Positions 36,239-46,704 of a DNA stretch of 64,000 bases are shown here, in pieces. A program made the position numbers and the translations under genes. How positions within the stretch are numbered: the first letter of the stretch is position 1; each line of letters begins with the position of its first letter. A model generated the notes under the pieces. The model was not told the origin of the DNA. It saw nothing but the letters and a program-made list of their open reading frames with translations, and ran no database searches. This DNA comes from an uncultured Roseicyclus sp. Lineage in GTDB: Bacteria > Pseudomonadota > Alphaproteobacteria > Rhodobacterales > Rhodobacteraceae. The DNA lies in the NCBI GenBank assembly GCA_947491935.1, contig CANLLF010000001.1, positions 248,001-312,000 of the forward strand. The letters are read 5' to 3'.

Positions 36239-38020
36239 TCACAGGCCAAGGTCGCGGAACACCTTTGGCAGAATCTCTGGCAAATCCTCGGCAATCAGAC
36301 CCGGGCCAAAGGTGCGGGCGGCTTCGACATGGAGCCAGGCGGCATTCGCCGCGGCCTGTTCCATTGGATAGCCGCGCGCGGCCAGACCGGTGATCAGGCC
36401 TGCCAAAACGTCCCCTGCCCCTGCCGTCGCCAGCCACGGCACGTCCCGCCCATAGGCGGCCGCATTGATCGAGACCTGACCGGACGGCGTCGCAATCACC
36501 GTGTCGGGGCCTTTCAGCAAAACGCTGGCGCCGGAGCGTTTGGCGGCCGCGCGCGCGGCATCGACTTTGCTGATCGCGGCCAGCCTCTTCTTATCGACGC
36601 GCGCGCGGATCTCACGCATTTCCATTGCAAACCGACGCGGACCATCCTCGCCATGCTCCGCGAGGAATTGCTTTCGCACGTCCACCGTGGGCTCCGGCTG
36701 CCAAGCTGCTGACAGGTCGGGGAAAAGTCGCCGGAACTCACCCGCATGGGGGGTCAGAACAACGTTGAAGAGCGGCGTCCGCCCCAAGCCGTGAGTGGCT
36801 TGGATGGCCTCGAACAGGCCATCTGGATCCTCCGAAAAACTGGTGATCGCGTCGGCGTCCAGCACAACTTTTCTCACGCCACCAAGCGCGGCCCGGACCA
36901 TGGCGCGCGTCTCCTCCCCCACGCCCATCCCCGGGCCAAGGCAGACGGCGTTATAGCGCGGATCGGTCAGGATCTCCGGCAGCGCTTCGGCGCCGTCACA
37001 TCGGCGCGTCATGATCGCGGTCAGATGCGACGCATTTTCCATCAGCGCGTTGGGCGGAGAGGCGACCGTGACCAAACCCGCGCCCACACGCAAAGCCGCG
37101 CGTGCGGCCATTCGGGCAGCCCCCGTATGTCCAGCGCCACCGGAAACGATCAAGGCATGCCCGTGATCGTATTTGTGACCCGCGTGTTTCTGAAAATCGG
37201 GCGGATGGTGGAATGGCGGAAATGCGGGCGGAGCAATCGGGGTTCGATCAATCAATCGGGCGCGAGGTGTTGCGGACTCGCCCGGTTTGCCTTTCTCCCC
37301 CGTCACGGCATCGCGCCGGATACCACGCCACGCCGTCAGGCCCAGATCAACCACGTCCAACTGGCCACAACACGCGGGGCCATCGGCAAGGAAGTGGCCC
37401 AGTTTCGGCACTTCAAATGTTACAGTCAGCGCGCAAAGCGGCACGCTGCTGTCACCGCCAAATGGCAAGCCACCCGCCAGCATCCGCCCGCTATCGAGGT
37501 CCAACCCGGACGGGGCATCCACCGCCACAAGCCGGGGTGTGTAGAACGGCGCGTCGCCACCCGAGCCACCAAGATAGCGCAACAGCCCAAGAAGATCGCC
37601 ATCGGGGGCGCGGGTCAGACCGGTGCCGAAAATGGCATCAATGTAGAGATCGGTGGGCGCGCCGCTCCGCAGGACCATCTGATCGAGCGGCTCGACGGCG
37701 CCCATCGCCTCCCATCTTTCCCGATTGGCCCGCGCGTCCGGCGGCATCCGCGCCGCCTCGCCCATACCAAGCACGCGCACCCGCCAGCCTCGCTCCGCCA
37801 GGAGGCGCGCAATGACATAGCCATCGCCACCGTTGTTCCCGGGCCCGCAGAGGATCGTGGCCGAATGCGCATCCTGTGCGAATTCCGGCCGCCAGCGCAG
37901 GATCGCATCCACGACACCGGCGCCCGCGATTTCCATCAGACCAAGGCCCGTGACCTCGCCCGACGCGATGGCGTCCATCTCGATCGCACGCATCTCGGCA
38001 GCCGTCACAAGCTCGGTCAT
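36239..38020 (-). CDS. nnrD: bifunctional NAD(P)H-hydrate repair enzyme NnrD/NnrE
   Basis: Fused metabolite-repair enzyme (593 aa). Residues 1-215 are the YjeF_N epimerase interconverting R- and S-NAD(P)HX (GPGNNGGDGYVIARLL). Residues 255-585 are the ADP-dependent dehydratase restoring NAD(P)H, with the ribokinase-like motif TAGAGDVLAGLI. A lysine/arginine-rich insert near residues 430-480 lengthens the C-terminal domain compared with E. coli. It is divergent from glnB; an NtrC-like site lies in the shared intergenic region. Confidence 0.93.
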   Translation of the reverse strand: MTELVTAAEMRAIEMDAIASGEVTGLGLMEIAGAGVVDAILRWRPEFAQDAHSATILCGPGNNGGDGYVIARLLAERGWRVRVLGMGEAARMPPDARANRERWEAMGAVEPLDQMVLRSGAPTDLYIDAIFGTGLTRAPDGDLLGLLRYLGGSGGDAPFYTPRLVAVDAPSGLDLDSGRMLAGGLPFGGDSSVPLCALTVTFEVPKLGHFLADGPACCGQLDVVDLGLTAWRGIRRDAVTGEKGKPGESATPRARLIDRTPIAPPAFPPFHHPPDFQKHAGHKYDHGHALIVSGGAGHTGAARMAARAALRVGAGLVTVASPPNALMENASHLTAIMTRRCDGAEALPEILTDPRYNAVCLGPGMGVGEETRAMVRAALGGVRKVVLDADAITSFSEDPDGLFEAIQATHGLGRTPLFNVVLTPHAGEFRRLFPDLSAAWQPEPTVDVRKQFLAEHGEDGPRRFAMEMREIRARVDKKRLAAISKVDAARAAAKRSGASVLLKGPDTVIATPSGQVSINAAAYGRDVPWLATAGAGDVLAGLITGLAARGYPMEQAAANAAWLHVEAARTFGPGLIAEDLPEILPKVFRDLGL

Positions 38021-38048
38021 GGGGCCAAATCCCTTTCCGATTCAGTTT

Positions 38049-38065
38049 CGCACAAAAATTGTGCG
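38049..38065. promoter_or_regulatory. NtrC-like site GCAC-N7-GTGC upstream of glnB
   Basis: Perfect inverted repeat CGCACA-N5-TGTGCG, matching the GCAC-N7-GTGC core of the enterobacterial NtrC consensus. It is 131 bases upstream of the glnB start. NtrC control of glnBA is known in related Rhodobacter; no canonical sigma-54 -24/-12 element was found nearby. Confidence 0.65.
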
Positions 38066-38156
38066 CATTGCCTATTCTCTCACCGTCACCTACGGATTCC
38101 ACAGCACATTCCGGCACGGGCCTGCGTCCCGCATGGACGCCCCCGCGCCAAAATGA

Positions 38157-38534
<378 letters not shown>

Positions 38535-38586
38535 ACTGAAATATCCCCGTGCGCGGGGCACATCTTGAACTCAAGGGAAGGTCACA

Positions 38587-39993
38587 ATGAGCACAGCGAG
38601 CTTTTTGAAACTGATGAAGGACGAGGACGTCGAATATGTCGACATCCGGTTCACCGATCCGCGCGGCAAGCTGCAGCACGTCACGGTGATGGCCGATCAG
38701 GTGGATGAGGATTTCCTTGAGGAAGGATTCATGTTCGACGGGTCGTCGATCGCCGGCTGGAAAGGCATCGAAGCTTCCGACATGAAGCTGATGCCCGACA
38801 CCGATAGCGGGTACGTGGATCCGTTCTACGCCGAAAAAACACTCTGCGTGCATTGCTCCATCGTCGAGCCCGACACCGGCGAAGCCTATGATCGCGACCC
38901 GCGCGGCACCGCCGAGAAGGCCGAGGCTTACCTGAAATCCACCGGCATCGGCGACGCGGCCTATATGGGTCCGGAAGCCGAATTTTTCATCTTTGATGAT
39001 GTCCGGATGTCGGTTGAGATCAACAAGGTTTCCTACGAGGTCGACGCCCAGGACGCGTCCTGGAATGGCGATACCGAGTACGAAATGGGCAACATGGGCC
39101 ATCGTCCCGGAGTCAAGGGTGGCTATTTCCCCGTGAACCCGATCGATGCCGGCCAGGATCTGCGCTCCGAGATGCTTTCGACCATGAAGCGCATCGGCAT
39201 GAAGGTCGACAAGCATCACCACGAGGTCGCGTCGTGCCAGCATGAGCTTGGTCTGATCTTCGACAGTCTGACGAAACAGGCCGACGAGTTGCAGAAGTAC
39301 AAATACGTGATCCACAACGTGGCGCACGCCTACGGCAAATCCGCCACGTTCATGCCCAAGCCCATCGCGGGCGACAACGGCACCGGCATGCACGTGAACA
39401 TGTCGATCTGGAAGGACGGCAAGCCCCTGTTCGCTGGCGACAAATACGCGGACCTGTCTGACGAGGCGCTGTATTTCATCGGCGGCATCCTGAAGCACGC
39501 GAAGGCGCTCAACGCCTTCACCAACCCGTCGACGAACAGCTACAAACGCCTGATCCCGGGCTTCGAGGCGCCCGTTCTGCGCGCCTATTCCGCGCGCAAC
39601 CGCTCGGGCTGCGTGCGTATTCCGTGGACGGAAAGCCCCAAGGCCAAGCGCGTCGAGGCCCGCTTCCCCGACCCGTCGGCCAACCCCTATCTGTGCTTCG
39701 CGGCCCTGCTCATGGCCGGGCTCGACGGGATCCAGAACAAGATCCACCCCGGCGATCCGTCGGACAAGGACCTCTACGATCTGCCGCCGGAAGAACTGGC
39801 CGGTATTCCGACCGTCTGCGCCTCGCTTCGTGAAGCCCTCGACGAGCTGGAAGCCGACCACGAATTCCTGCTTAAGGGCGACGTGTTCACCAAGGACCAG
39901 ATCGAGGGCTATTGCGCGCTCAAATGGGAAGAGGTTTACGCCTACGAGCACACGCCGCACCCGGTGGAATACAAGATGTATTACAGCTGCTGA
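38587..39993 (+). CDS. glnA: glutamine synthetase type I
   Basis: Dodecameric GSI-beta enzyme (468 aa) making glutamine from glutamate and ammonia at the cost of ATP. Motifs: [13 protein letters not shown] (residues 50-62), metal-ligand [10 protein letters not shown] near 130, and the ATP-binding stretch [14 protein letters not shown] near 258. Tyr397 in DLYDLPPEE is the adenylylation site, so activity is controlled by covalent modification through GlnB. Second gene of glnBA, ending at a terminator. Confidence 0.97.
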   Translation: MSTASFLKLMKDEDVEYVDIRFTDPRGKLQHVTVMADQVDEDFLEEGFMFDGSSIAGWKGIEASDMKLMPDTDSGYVDPFYAEKTLCVHCSIVEPDTGEAYDRDPRGTAEKAEAYLKSTGIGDAAYMGPEAEFFIFDDVRMSVEINKVSYEVDAQDASWNGDTEYEMGNMGHRPGVKGGYFPVNPIDAGQDLRSEMLSTMKRIGMKVDKHHHEVASCQHELGLIFDSLTKQADELQKYKYVIHNVAHAYGKSATFMPKPIAGDNGTGMHVNMSIWKDGKPLFAGDKYADLSDEALYFIGGILKHAKALNAFTNPSTNSYKRLIPGFEAPVLRAYSARNRSGCVRIPWTESPKAKRVEARFPDPSANPYLCFAALLMAGLDGIQNKIHPGDPSDKDLYDLPPEELAGIPTVCASLREALDELEADHEFLLKGDVFTKDQIEGYCALKWEEVYAYEHTPHPVEYKMYYSC

Positions 39994-40013
39994 TCCAGCA
40001 GCTCGGAACACGG

Positions 40014-40045
40014 AAAGGGCGCCATTGGGGTGCCCTTTTTCGTTT
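40014..40045 (+). terminator. terminator of glnBA
   Basis: 10-bp stem AAAGGGCGCC / GGTGCCCTTT (one G-T pair) with a five-base loop, followed by a T-run, 20 bases after the glnA stop. Confidence 0.85.
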
Positions 40046-40145
40046 CAATCCTTGCGAGTTATCCAGGTTGATAAGCGATGTTTAGCCTTTGATTCTAAAC
40101 ACCTTTCGATTTTCCGTTAACCCGATCTTTACCTTTGAAATCCGG

Positions 40146-40733
40146 TCAACACCCGTCGTTGAAGATCCCGCCCAGATTATGCCCCGGCGCGCAAGGCAGC
40201 CCGCCCCACTGGTAGGCTTGTTGCCCGTTCTGCAACCGCACCAGCCACCACGTGAACCCGTTGAAGGAGACGCCCGTATCAGACACCAGGGTCAGCGGCT
40301 GCCCGTTGGATGTGGAACCGAGACCGGCCGTATTCGTTCCCGGCCCCGCCCGCAGATTGCCGCCAAACGAGAAACCCGGGAAATTCCCGGCCGGCACGGT
40401 CGTTTCGGGTGAGCCCGTGATATCGGACACAACGCAGTTGAGCCGGACGCCCAGATTGCTGCTCAGCACACCAGTTCCGCCCTGATCCTGAAAGGTAAAA
40501 CCGGTGTTGGGATTGAAGTAGGTCGCGGCACTGGTGAGGCTCATATACGACCGGTCGGAAAAATTGGTCGCATGGTTGCGCGTATCGAGCTGCACCACAT
40601 TCTGCGCTTCGAGAAGCACCACGTCATAGGCAACGCCACCGGCCGTACCGCATTCAAAAGCGACATTCGCGGCGGCAAGCGTGGGTGCCATGCAGACCGT
40701 AGCTATTACGAAACAAAGGGATTTAGGGGTCAC
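40146..40733 (-). CDS. secreted hypothetical protein, SH3-like repeats possible
   Basis: A 195-residue precursor starting at GTG 40733, chosen because GGAGG stands six bases before it; a longer frame to 40763 has no such site. Signal peptide at residues 1-22 (CMAPTLAAA). The mature protein has four or so Cys and a C-terminal segment FTWWLVRLQNGQQAYQWGGLP resembling a surface or SH3-like domain. Family not recognised. Convergent with glnA. Confidence 0.65.
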   Translation of the reverse strand: MTPKSLCFVIATVCMAPTLAAANVAFECGTAGGVAYDVVLLEAQNVVQLDTRNHATNFSDRSYMSLTSAATYFNPNTGFTFQDQGGTGVLSSNLGVRLNCVVSDITGSPETTVPAGNFPGFSFGGNLRAGPGTNTAGLGSTSNGQPLTLVSDTGVSFNGFTWWLVRLQNGQQAYQWGGLPCAPGHNLGGIFNDGC

Positions 40734-40792
40734 AATGTGCCTCCGATACAGGGTTTCAACCAAATTGCCGGGAGATCACCACTCAACCAAAC

Positions 40793-40819
40793 AAAAAAGC
40801 GCCCCGATGGAGCGCTTTT
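40793..40819 (-). terminator. terminator of the small 40840-41031 gene
   Basis: Stem AAAAGCGC / GCGCTTTT with a nine-base loop; on the minus strand it is followed by TTTTTTGTTT. It is 20 bases past the stop of the small gene, supporting that gene as real. Confidence 0.75.
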
Positions 40820-40839
40820 CCGTTTCAGATAGCTTCAGG

Positions 40840-41031
40840 CTACCTGCCGCTTCGCTTGGTGGCAAACGTGGCGTCATCCTGCTTGCTGGCGATCCGGGCC
40901 TGATCGGCCTTGAAGGCCGCAAGCGCACGGTCATGGCTGCTGCCCATCGCGATCCGGTTGACGTGAATTTCGGTTCTCGGCGTATCCACCGACGAAAAAA
41001 AGCGCATAACGCTGCTTACGATCCGCTCCAT
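40840..41031 (-). CDS. small basic protein, unknown function
   Basis: A 63-residue protein with a hydrophobic N-terminus (MERIVSSVMRFFSS) and a basic, Lys/Arg-rich C-terminal half. The ATG at 41031 follows GAGG by eight bases, and a terminator follows the stop, so it looks like a real monocistronic gene rather than a chance frame. No recognised family. It may associate with membranes. Confidence 0.6.
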   Translation of the reverse strand: MERIVSSVMRFFSSVDTPRTEIHVNRIAMGSSHDRALAAFKADQARIASKQDDATFATKRSGR

Positions 41032-41297
41032 AACTCTGCCTCATGATTTGTTTTTTTTGATCTTGAAGCTGATGTTGCGGCGAAATGTGGCAAAATCTGG
41101 GCAGCGATATCTGCCAAGGGCAAAGCGGTCAGATCTGTGGCCGCTCTGCCACCCATGACAGGGGGTCGAACGTTGAAACAGGATGGCAAGTGGCAAACGG
41201 CCCGCGTCCCGAAACACCGGTTGCCCGGTCCTAACAGGCGTCGGGTCGTATCAGGCCGTCTTGGTCGGCTGCACGGCTGCCCAACCTCCGGCGCGTT

Positions 41298-41978
41298 TCA
41301 GTCGTCTTCGATGACCTCATCATCCAACGCGGCTTCGGGATCGTGCTCGAACATGTCGCCGATATCCTCGTCGCGCACCGGCTCCGCCTCTCCCTCGGCC
41401 TCGGGCGGGCGGCTTTCCAGAAGGCCCGCCTCGCGAAGTTCTTTCAGGCCCGGCAGATCCCGCGCGCTTTCGAGGCCGAAGTGATCGAGGAAATCCTGCG
41501 TCACCACGTAGGTGACGGGCCGTCCGGGCGTCATTCGCCGCCGCCCGAACTTGATCCATTCCAACTCGATCAACTGATCGACGGTGCCCCGGCTGACGCT
41601 CACACCGCGGATTTCTTCGATCTCCGCCCGCGTGACGGGCTGATGATAGGCCACGATCGCCAGCGTCTCGATGGCCGCACGGCTGAGCTTGCGGTGCTCC
41701 ACCTGCTCGCGCGCCATCAGGAACCCCAGATCCGCCGCGGTCCGAAACGCATAGGCATCCCCGACCTTGGCCACCTGTACGCCGCGCCCCTCATACCGGC
41801 GGCGCAGTAGGTGCAGCGCCTCCGCCGGGTCCGAGCCGTGGGGCATCCGCGCCTCCATCTCGGCCAGCGATACCGGCTCAGCCGAGGCGAACAACAACGC
41901 TTCCACCATCCGCTCCTGCTCGGCCAAAGGCGGCGCGCGAAACAGGCTTTCTTCCGAGGCGTTGTCGGTGTCGCTCAT
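41298..41978 (-). CDS. scpB: segregation and condensation protein ScpB
   Basis: ScpB subunit of the SMC-ScpAB condensin complex (226 aa), organising the chromosome for segregation. Two winged-helix domains: residues 20-95 and 100-175 (LSRAAIETLAIVAYHQPVTR is the classic second-domain motif). An acidic tail closes the protein. Its start overlaps the scpA stop by four bases. In relatives tatABC follows scpB; here it does not. Confidence 0.93.
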   Translation of the reverse strand: MSDTDNASEESLFRAPPLAEQERMVEALLFASAEPVSLAEMEARMPHGSDPAEALHLLRRRYEGRGVQVAKVGDAYAFRTAADLGFLMAREQVEHRKLSRAAIETLAIVAYHQPVTRAEIEEIRGVSVSRGTVDQLIELEWIKFGRRRMTPGRPVTYVVTQDFLDHFGLESARDLPGLKELREAGLLESRPPEAEGEAEPVRDEDIGDMFEHDPEAALDDEVIEDD

Positions 41979-42769
41979 GTGTCTTTCCGGCGAAGTTGGA
42001 TGGGAGAGAAGGTTTCAGATTGCCGGATCTCAACCTTTCCGGATTTCGTCAACTCCAAAGCGGCGGCGAAATTGGCAGCGGCAGCGGACCGGCGACGTTT
42101 GGGATCGGTCGTCCAGCCGTCCGGCAGATAGGTCATCAGATCAGCCCACTCTCCCATATAGCCGACCAAGCCGCGCAGCCGGTCAAGCGCCTGCTCCATC
42201 GTCAGAACCGCGTCGCGATCCATCACGTAGGGCCGGAAGTCATCCCTTGTGCGCAGGCGGGCATAGGCCTGCATCAAGTCCAATAGCCCGGCGGTGTAGG
42301 TAATATTCTTGGCGGTTGTCATCGCCTGGGGCGCGCCACGAATGAAACGATCGCGCCCCAAACGATCCCGCGCCATCAGCTTCGCCGCGCAATCCCGCAT
42401 CGCCGCCAGCCGCTCAAGCTGAAAGGCCAGATGGGCGGCAAGGTCTTCCCCCGAGGGCCCCTCATCGCCCGGCTCCGGTGGCAGGAGGAGCTTGGATTTC
42501 AGGAAGGCCAGCCATGCGGCCATCACAAGGTAGTCGGCGGCCAGTTCAATCCGCAGTTGCCGGGCCTGTTCAATGAAAACCAGATATTGCTCGGTAAGCG
42601 CCAGGATCGAGATCTTGCGCAGATCCACCTTCTGCGTCCGGCTGAGCGTCAGCAGAACGTCGAGCGGGCCCTCGAACCCGTCCACGTCGACGATCAGCGC
42701 CTCGGCCTCGCGGCGGGCGGTGACGGCATCCCAATCGTCGGTGTTGGCTGGCTGTCCAGCGTCAGACAT
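41975..42769 (-). CDS. scpA: segregation and condensation protein ScpA
   Basis: Kleisin subunit bridging the SMC heads (264 aa). N-terminal motif FEGPLDVLLTLSRTQKVDL (residues 30-48) is characteristic of ScpA; the C-terminal winged helix is at about 190-250. The ATG at 42769 follows GGAGAGG and overlaps the nagZ stop by eight bases; a longer frame to 42823 lies within nagZ and has no ribosome site. Confidence 0.92.
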   Translation of the reverse strand: MSDAGQPANTDDWDAVTARREAEALIVDVDGFEGPLDVLLTLSRTQKVDLRKISILALTEQYLVFIEQARQLRIELAADYLVMAAWLAFLKSKLLLPPEPGDEGPSGEDLAAHLAFQLERLAAMRDCAAKLMARDRLGRDRFIRGAPQAMTTAKNITYTAGLLDLMQAYARLRTRDDFRPYVMDRDAVLTMEQALDRLRGLVGYMGEWADLMTYLPDGWTTDPKRRRSAAAANFAAALELTKSGKVEIRQSETFSPIQLRRKDT

Positions 42770-43760
42770 AAACCTCTCCGCCCAGAAGGGCTGAAAGGTC
42801 TGATTCAATGGCGTCGATGTCAAGCGGATCAGGCGCTTTGCGGCACGTCAACGCGGCGTCGGTGCGGGCCTTGGCGGGGCCGTCCAGTATGCCCGCCGCT
42901 GCCACCACATCCTCCATCTCGGCAAGTGCGCCGTTGCAATGCAGGATCAGGTCACACCCCGCCGCCTTGGCCCGTGCGGCACGGTCGCCAATCGGGCCGG
43001 GAAGCGCGCCCATCGACAGGTCATCCGTCATCAGCGCGCCTTTGAACCCGATCTCGTCCCGGATCAGGCGGATCATCGCCGGGTCCATCGTGGCGGGACG
43101 ATCATGGCCCAACGCGTCGTAGATGATATGGGCCGTCATCCCCAGCGGCAGATCGGCCAGCGCGCGAAACGGCGCAAAATCCACACGCTCCAGCGTCTCA
43201 CGATCCACCGTCACGTGGGGGAGGCGCTCGTGGCTATCGGCCACCCCCGCACCGTGACCGGGGATATGTTTCAGGACCGGTAGCACCCCGCCCTCCATCA
43301 GGCCGTCGGCCACCGCGCGCCCGACCTCCGCCACCTGTTCCGGGTCGGTTCCATAGAGGCGATTGCGCAAAACGGGATGTGTGTCTTCTCGCGCCACATC
43401 GGCCAGCGGCGCGCAATTCACATCGATGCCAACGGCCCGCAATTCATCGGCGATCAACCGATATCGCAGCCGCATCGCCGCCGCGCTGCCCCGCGCCATC
43501 TGGTCCAGCGGCGGATACCATTCGCGCCACGTGGGGCCACGCATACGTTGGACACGGCCCCCTTCCTGATCGATAAGAACCGGCGCATCATACCCAACCG
43601 CATCGCGCAAACTTGCCGTCAAGGCAGCCACTTGCGCGGCGTCGTCGATGTTGCGGGCAAACAGGATAAAGCCCCAGGGCCGCGCCTCGGAAAAGAAGGC
43701 GCTTTCCCGATCCGAGAGCGTCAGCCCCTCACAGCCAAGAATGGCGGCCGAGTGGGCCAA
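42762..43760 (-). CDS. nagZ: beta-N-acetylhexosaminidase NagZ
   Basis: Family 3 glycoside hydrolase (332 aa) cutting GlcNAc from anhydromuropeptides in cell-wall recycling. The catalytic loop KHIPGHGAGVADSHERLP (residues 165-183) with the Asp-His pair is present, as is the nucleophile segment GALMTDDLSMGAL near 248. It lies in the argS-SPOR-nagZ-scpA-scpB order usual for Rhodobacterales. It is likely cytoplasmic. Confidence 0.94.
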   Translation of the reverse strand: MAHSAAILGCEGLTLSDRESAFFSEARPWGFILFARNIDDAAQVAALTASLRDAVGYDAPVLIDQEGGRVQRMRGPTWREWYPPLDQMARGSAAAMRLRYRLIADELRAVGIDVNCAPLADVAREDTHPVLRNRLYGTDPEQVAEVGRAVADGLMEGGVLPVLKHIPGHGAGVADSHERLPHVTVDRETLERVDFAPFRALADLPLGMTAHIIYDALGHDRPATMDPAMIRLIRDEIGFKGALMTDDLSMGALPGPIGDRAARAKAAGCDLILHCNGALAEMEDVVAAAGILDGPAKARTDAALTCRKAPDPLDIDAIESDLSALLGGEVYV

Positions 43761-43764
43761 GCGC

Positions 43765-44832
43765 CTAACGCACCGTGACGGGGATGCACGCGGCCCCCTG
43801 CGCGATCAGGGCCGCGCAGAACCGGCGCGACGCCGACAGATCTGAGAAACCATGGGCCCGAAGGCGGTAGAACACCTGCCCCCCTGACGATGCCTGTTCG
43901 ACCACGCGGGCCCGGCCTGTGAAGAAATCGGGGTAGACCTGCGCCAGACGCGCCCATTCGGTACGCGCGAGCTCCGGCGTATCAAACGCCCCGAGCTGCA
44001 CGAGACGTGTGCCAGTTTCCAGCTCAGCCGACGCAATCTCGAAGCCGCTATCGTCCTCCGTGACGCCCGCGTCGGTGTCGCTCTCGGCTCCCAGACCCGC
44101 GGCGGCGGGTTCCACGGCAACGGCGCGGATTACGGGCAGATCGGCCGGACGGACCATAGGGCGCGGCGACCGGCGGACGCCGGGGATCGAGATCGGGATT
44201 GTCGTGGCCCGGGCCACGATGTCGGGCGCGGCGTCCGACGGCGCATCGACGTCAGCGGCCACGTCGTCGCCTTCCACGCCTTCCAAGGGCTGTGCTTCAC
44301 TCAGCAAACGCTCGATCAGGGCGGAGGTGTCATCCTCCGCGACCTCGGCTTCATCGGTGGCCGGGGCTGGGGCTGGGATCACCTCTTCTTCAGCCACCTC
44401 CGCCGCTTCGGAGCCATTCTCGAAGGCCTGTTCTTCAACCGGAACCTCAGGGCGCACCAGCGGCGCGACTTCGGCCAGGTCCATCGGCGGCGGGGCGAGG
44501 ACAAGCTGATCCGGAACGGGCGCCGCCTCTTCGCCTTCGGCAAGGCGGTTCACGGCAAGGCCCTGGTTCTCGGCCACGGAGCCGCCGGGATTCTCTGGCT
44601 GTATGCGCATCGGCCCTTCCAGCGCACGGATCACCGGCACGTCGGCCACATCACGCACCAGAAGCTGGAACGCCCAGACGCCCATGCCGATCACCAGACC
44701 CATCGACACCAACGCGCCCGCCCAATTGACCAGTTGGGTCACGCGGGAGGGTTCGGCGCCTGACGCCGCGACATAACCGGACTCGTAGCCGTCGTCGGAG
44801 GGATAATCTCCGGAATATTGAATATCTGCCAT
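43765..44832 (-). CDS. SPOR-domain protein
   Basis: A 355-residue bitopic membrane protein with one transmembrane helix near residues 30-55, a long acidic, Pro/Val/Ala-rich linker, and a C-terminal SPOR domain (residues 270-350; RLVQLGAFDTPELARTEW) that binds glycan strands lacking stem peptides at division sites. The ATG at 44832 follows GAGG; the frame continues to 44859. Between nagZ and argS, as in relatives. It may function in division. Confidence 0.85.
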   Translation of the reverse strand: MADIQYSGDYPSDDGYESGYVAASGAEPSRVTQLVNWAGALVSMGLVIGMGVWAFQLLVRDVADVPVIRALEGPMRIQPENPGGSVAENQGLAVNRLAEGEEAAPVPDQLVLAPPPMDLAEVAPLVRPEVPVEEQAFENGSEAAEVAEEEVIPAPAPATDEAEVAEDDTSALIERLLSEAQPLEGVEGDDVAADVDAPSDAAPDIVARATTIPISIPGVRRSPRPMVRPADLPVIRAVAVEPAAAGLGAESDTDAGVTEDDSGFEIASAELETGTRLVQLGAFDTPELARTEWARLAQVYPDFFTGRARVVEQASSGGQVFYRLRAHGFSDLSASRRFCAALIAQGAACIPVTVR

Positions 44833-44921
44833 GCCCGCCTCTTTGTCCCGGCGCCGCACTTCGGTGCTGTTCGATCCGGGTTATCTTGCCTGCGATACCC
44901 GGCCGGGAGAGGTCTGATGCC

Positions 44922-46649
44922 TCACATCTGATCGACCGGGGTGACACCCAAAATACCCAGGCCGTTTGAAATGACAATCGCCACGGCGGAAATCAGGCAT
45001 AATTTCCCGGATGTTGCCGATGGATCATCCTCCTGGAAGAAGCGCAGGTGCGGTTCGGCATTGCCCTTGTTCCACAACGCGTGGAACTCGGAGGCCATAT
45101 CATAGAGGTAGAAGGCCACGCGATGCGGCTCATGGGCAGCTGCCGCGATCTCGATCAGGCGCGGGTATTCGGCGATCTTCGCCGCCAGCGCCAGCTCCGC
45201 CGGATCGTTAACGGTGTTAAGGTTCTCCGGGTCCGGGGTGATCCCTGCCTCCGCCGCCTTGCGCAGCACGGAATGGATGCGCGCATGGGCGTATTGCACG
45301 TACCAAACGGGGTTGTCCTTGGACTGCTCGCGCACCTTGTCGACGTCGAAATCGAGCGGCGCGTCGTTCTTGCGGGTAAGCATGTGGAACCGGGTGACGT
45401 CAGGGCCGACCATCTCCACCACATCGGCCAGCGTCACGAAGGTGCCCGCCCGTTTGGACATCTTCAGCTCTTCATCGCCACGGCGTAACTTCACCAATTG
45501 GGTCAGTTTGACATCCAGCGGCACGCGTCCATCGCTGAGTGCGGAAACCGCCGCCTTCATCCGTTTCACATAACCACCGTGATCGGCGCCGAACACATCA
45601 ATAAGCTCGTCGAAGCCTCTGGAAACCTTATCAAAATGATACGCGATGTCGGGTGCGAAATAGGTCCATGCCCCATCGGATTTCATCACCGGGCGATCAA
45701 CATCGTCACCATGTTCGGTAGACTTGAAAAGCGTCTGTTCGCGCGGCTCCCAATCCTCGGGCTTCTTGCCCTTGGGCGGCTCCAGCACGCCCTCGTAGAT
45801 CAGGCCTTTGTCCCGCAGATCGCCCAGGGCCTCCTCGATCCGACCGGTCCCGTAGAGGGATTTTTCGGAATAGAACACATCCATTTCGACGCCGAGCATC
45901 GCCAGATCGGCCCGGATCAGATCCATCATCTTTTCGGTGGCGAACTCACGGATCTCGGCAAGCCAATACTGCTCCCCCTTGCCAACGAATTGGTCACCAA
46001 CCTTGTCTTTGAGTGCCTGGCCAACTTCGATCAGGTAGTCGCCGGGATAGGTTCCATCCTCGAAAGCGACCTCCTGGCCATGGGCTTCGAGGTAGCGCAA
46101 GTAGACCGACCGGGCCAACACATCGACCTGCGCCCCACCATCGTTGATGTAATATTCCCGCGTCACGTCATAACCGGCAACATCCAAAAGGCTGGCGAGT
46201 GCATCACCAAAGACCGCGCCGCGCGTGTGGCCAACATGCAACGGGCCAGTGGGATTTGCACTGACATATTCGACATTTACGCGCCGACCCTCACCTGTTG
46301 CGGAGCGTCCGAAGGCATCACCTTCGTGCAACACCTGCGCAATCACCCCGCGCCACACATCGCCGGATAGCCGCAGGTTCAGAAAGCCCGGTCCGGCGAC
46401 GTCCGCCGCCTCGATCCTTGGGTCAGCGGCCAGCTTGGCCGCGAGCGCCTCAGCGATATCGCGCGGCTTGGCCGCCGCCGGTTTGGCCAGCACCATGGCC
46501 GCGTTGGTCGCCATATCGCCATGGGCCGCGTCGCGGGGCGGCTCCACCGTAATCGCACGGGTCTCCAAACCGCCCGGCAGCGTGCCTTCGGCAACAAGCG
46601 CATCAATGGCACCCAGAACGGTTTCGCGGATCTCGGCAAACAGGGTCAT
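44922..46649 (-). CDS. argS: arginyl-tRNA synthetase
   Basis: Class I synthetase (575 aa) charging tRNA-Arg. HIGH-like signature [12 protein letters not shown] is near residue 133; the KMSKS-equivalent is KMSKRAGTF near 400; a DALR anticodon-binding domain fills the C-terminus ([15 protein letters not shown] onward). Its length is normal. Upstream are two small secreted-protein genes; downstream is the SPOR-nagZ-scpAB run. One copy of the GTTAA-N4-GTTAA motif lies inside it. Confidence 0.97.
   Translation of the reverse strand: MTLFAEIRETVLGAIDALVAEGTLPGGLETRAITVEPPRDAAHGDMATNAAMVLAKPAAAKPRDIAEALAAKLAADPRIEAADVAGPGFLNLRLSGDVWRGVIAQVLHEGDAFGRSATGEGRRVNVEYVSANPTGPLHVGHTRGAVFGDALASLLDVAGYDVTREYYINDGGAQVDVLARSVYLRYLEAHGQEVAFEDGTYPGDYLIEVGQALKDKVGDQFVGKGEQYWLAEIREFATEKMMDLIRADLAMLGVEMDVFYSEKSLYGTGRIEEALGDLRDKGLIYEGVLEPPKGKKPEDWEPREQTLFKSTEHGDDVDRPVMKSDGAWTYFAPDIAYHFDKVSRGFDELIDVFGADHGGYVKRMKAAVSALSDGRVPLDVKLTQLVKLRRGDEELKMSKRAGTFVTLADVVEMVGPDVTRFHMLTRKNDAPLDFDVDKVREQSKDNPVWYVQYAHARIHSVLRKAAEAGITPDPENLNTVNDPAELALAAKIAEYPRLIEIAAAAHEPHRVAFYLYDMASEFHALWNKGNAEPHLRFFQEDDPSATSGKLCLISAVAIVISNGLGILGVTPVDQM
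45207..45221 (+). repeat. GTTAA-N4-GTTAA motif, copy 1 (within argS)
   Basis: GTTAACGGTGTTAAG on the + strand; two GTTAA boxes with a 9-bp period, inside argS. Confidence 0.7.
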
Positions 46650-46704
46650 GGCGGTGTCCTCTTACGGTCACCGCGCGGTGTATCACGGCGCGCGCGCGCG
46701 TCAA

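Noticed and set aside
38100-38140. A sigma-54 promoter (GG-N10-GC) in front of glnB
   Set aside because: The nearest candidate (CCGGCACGGGCCTGCG) has nine bases between GG and GC, one short of the required ten.
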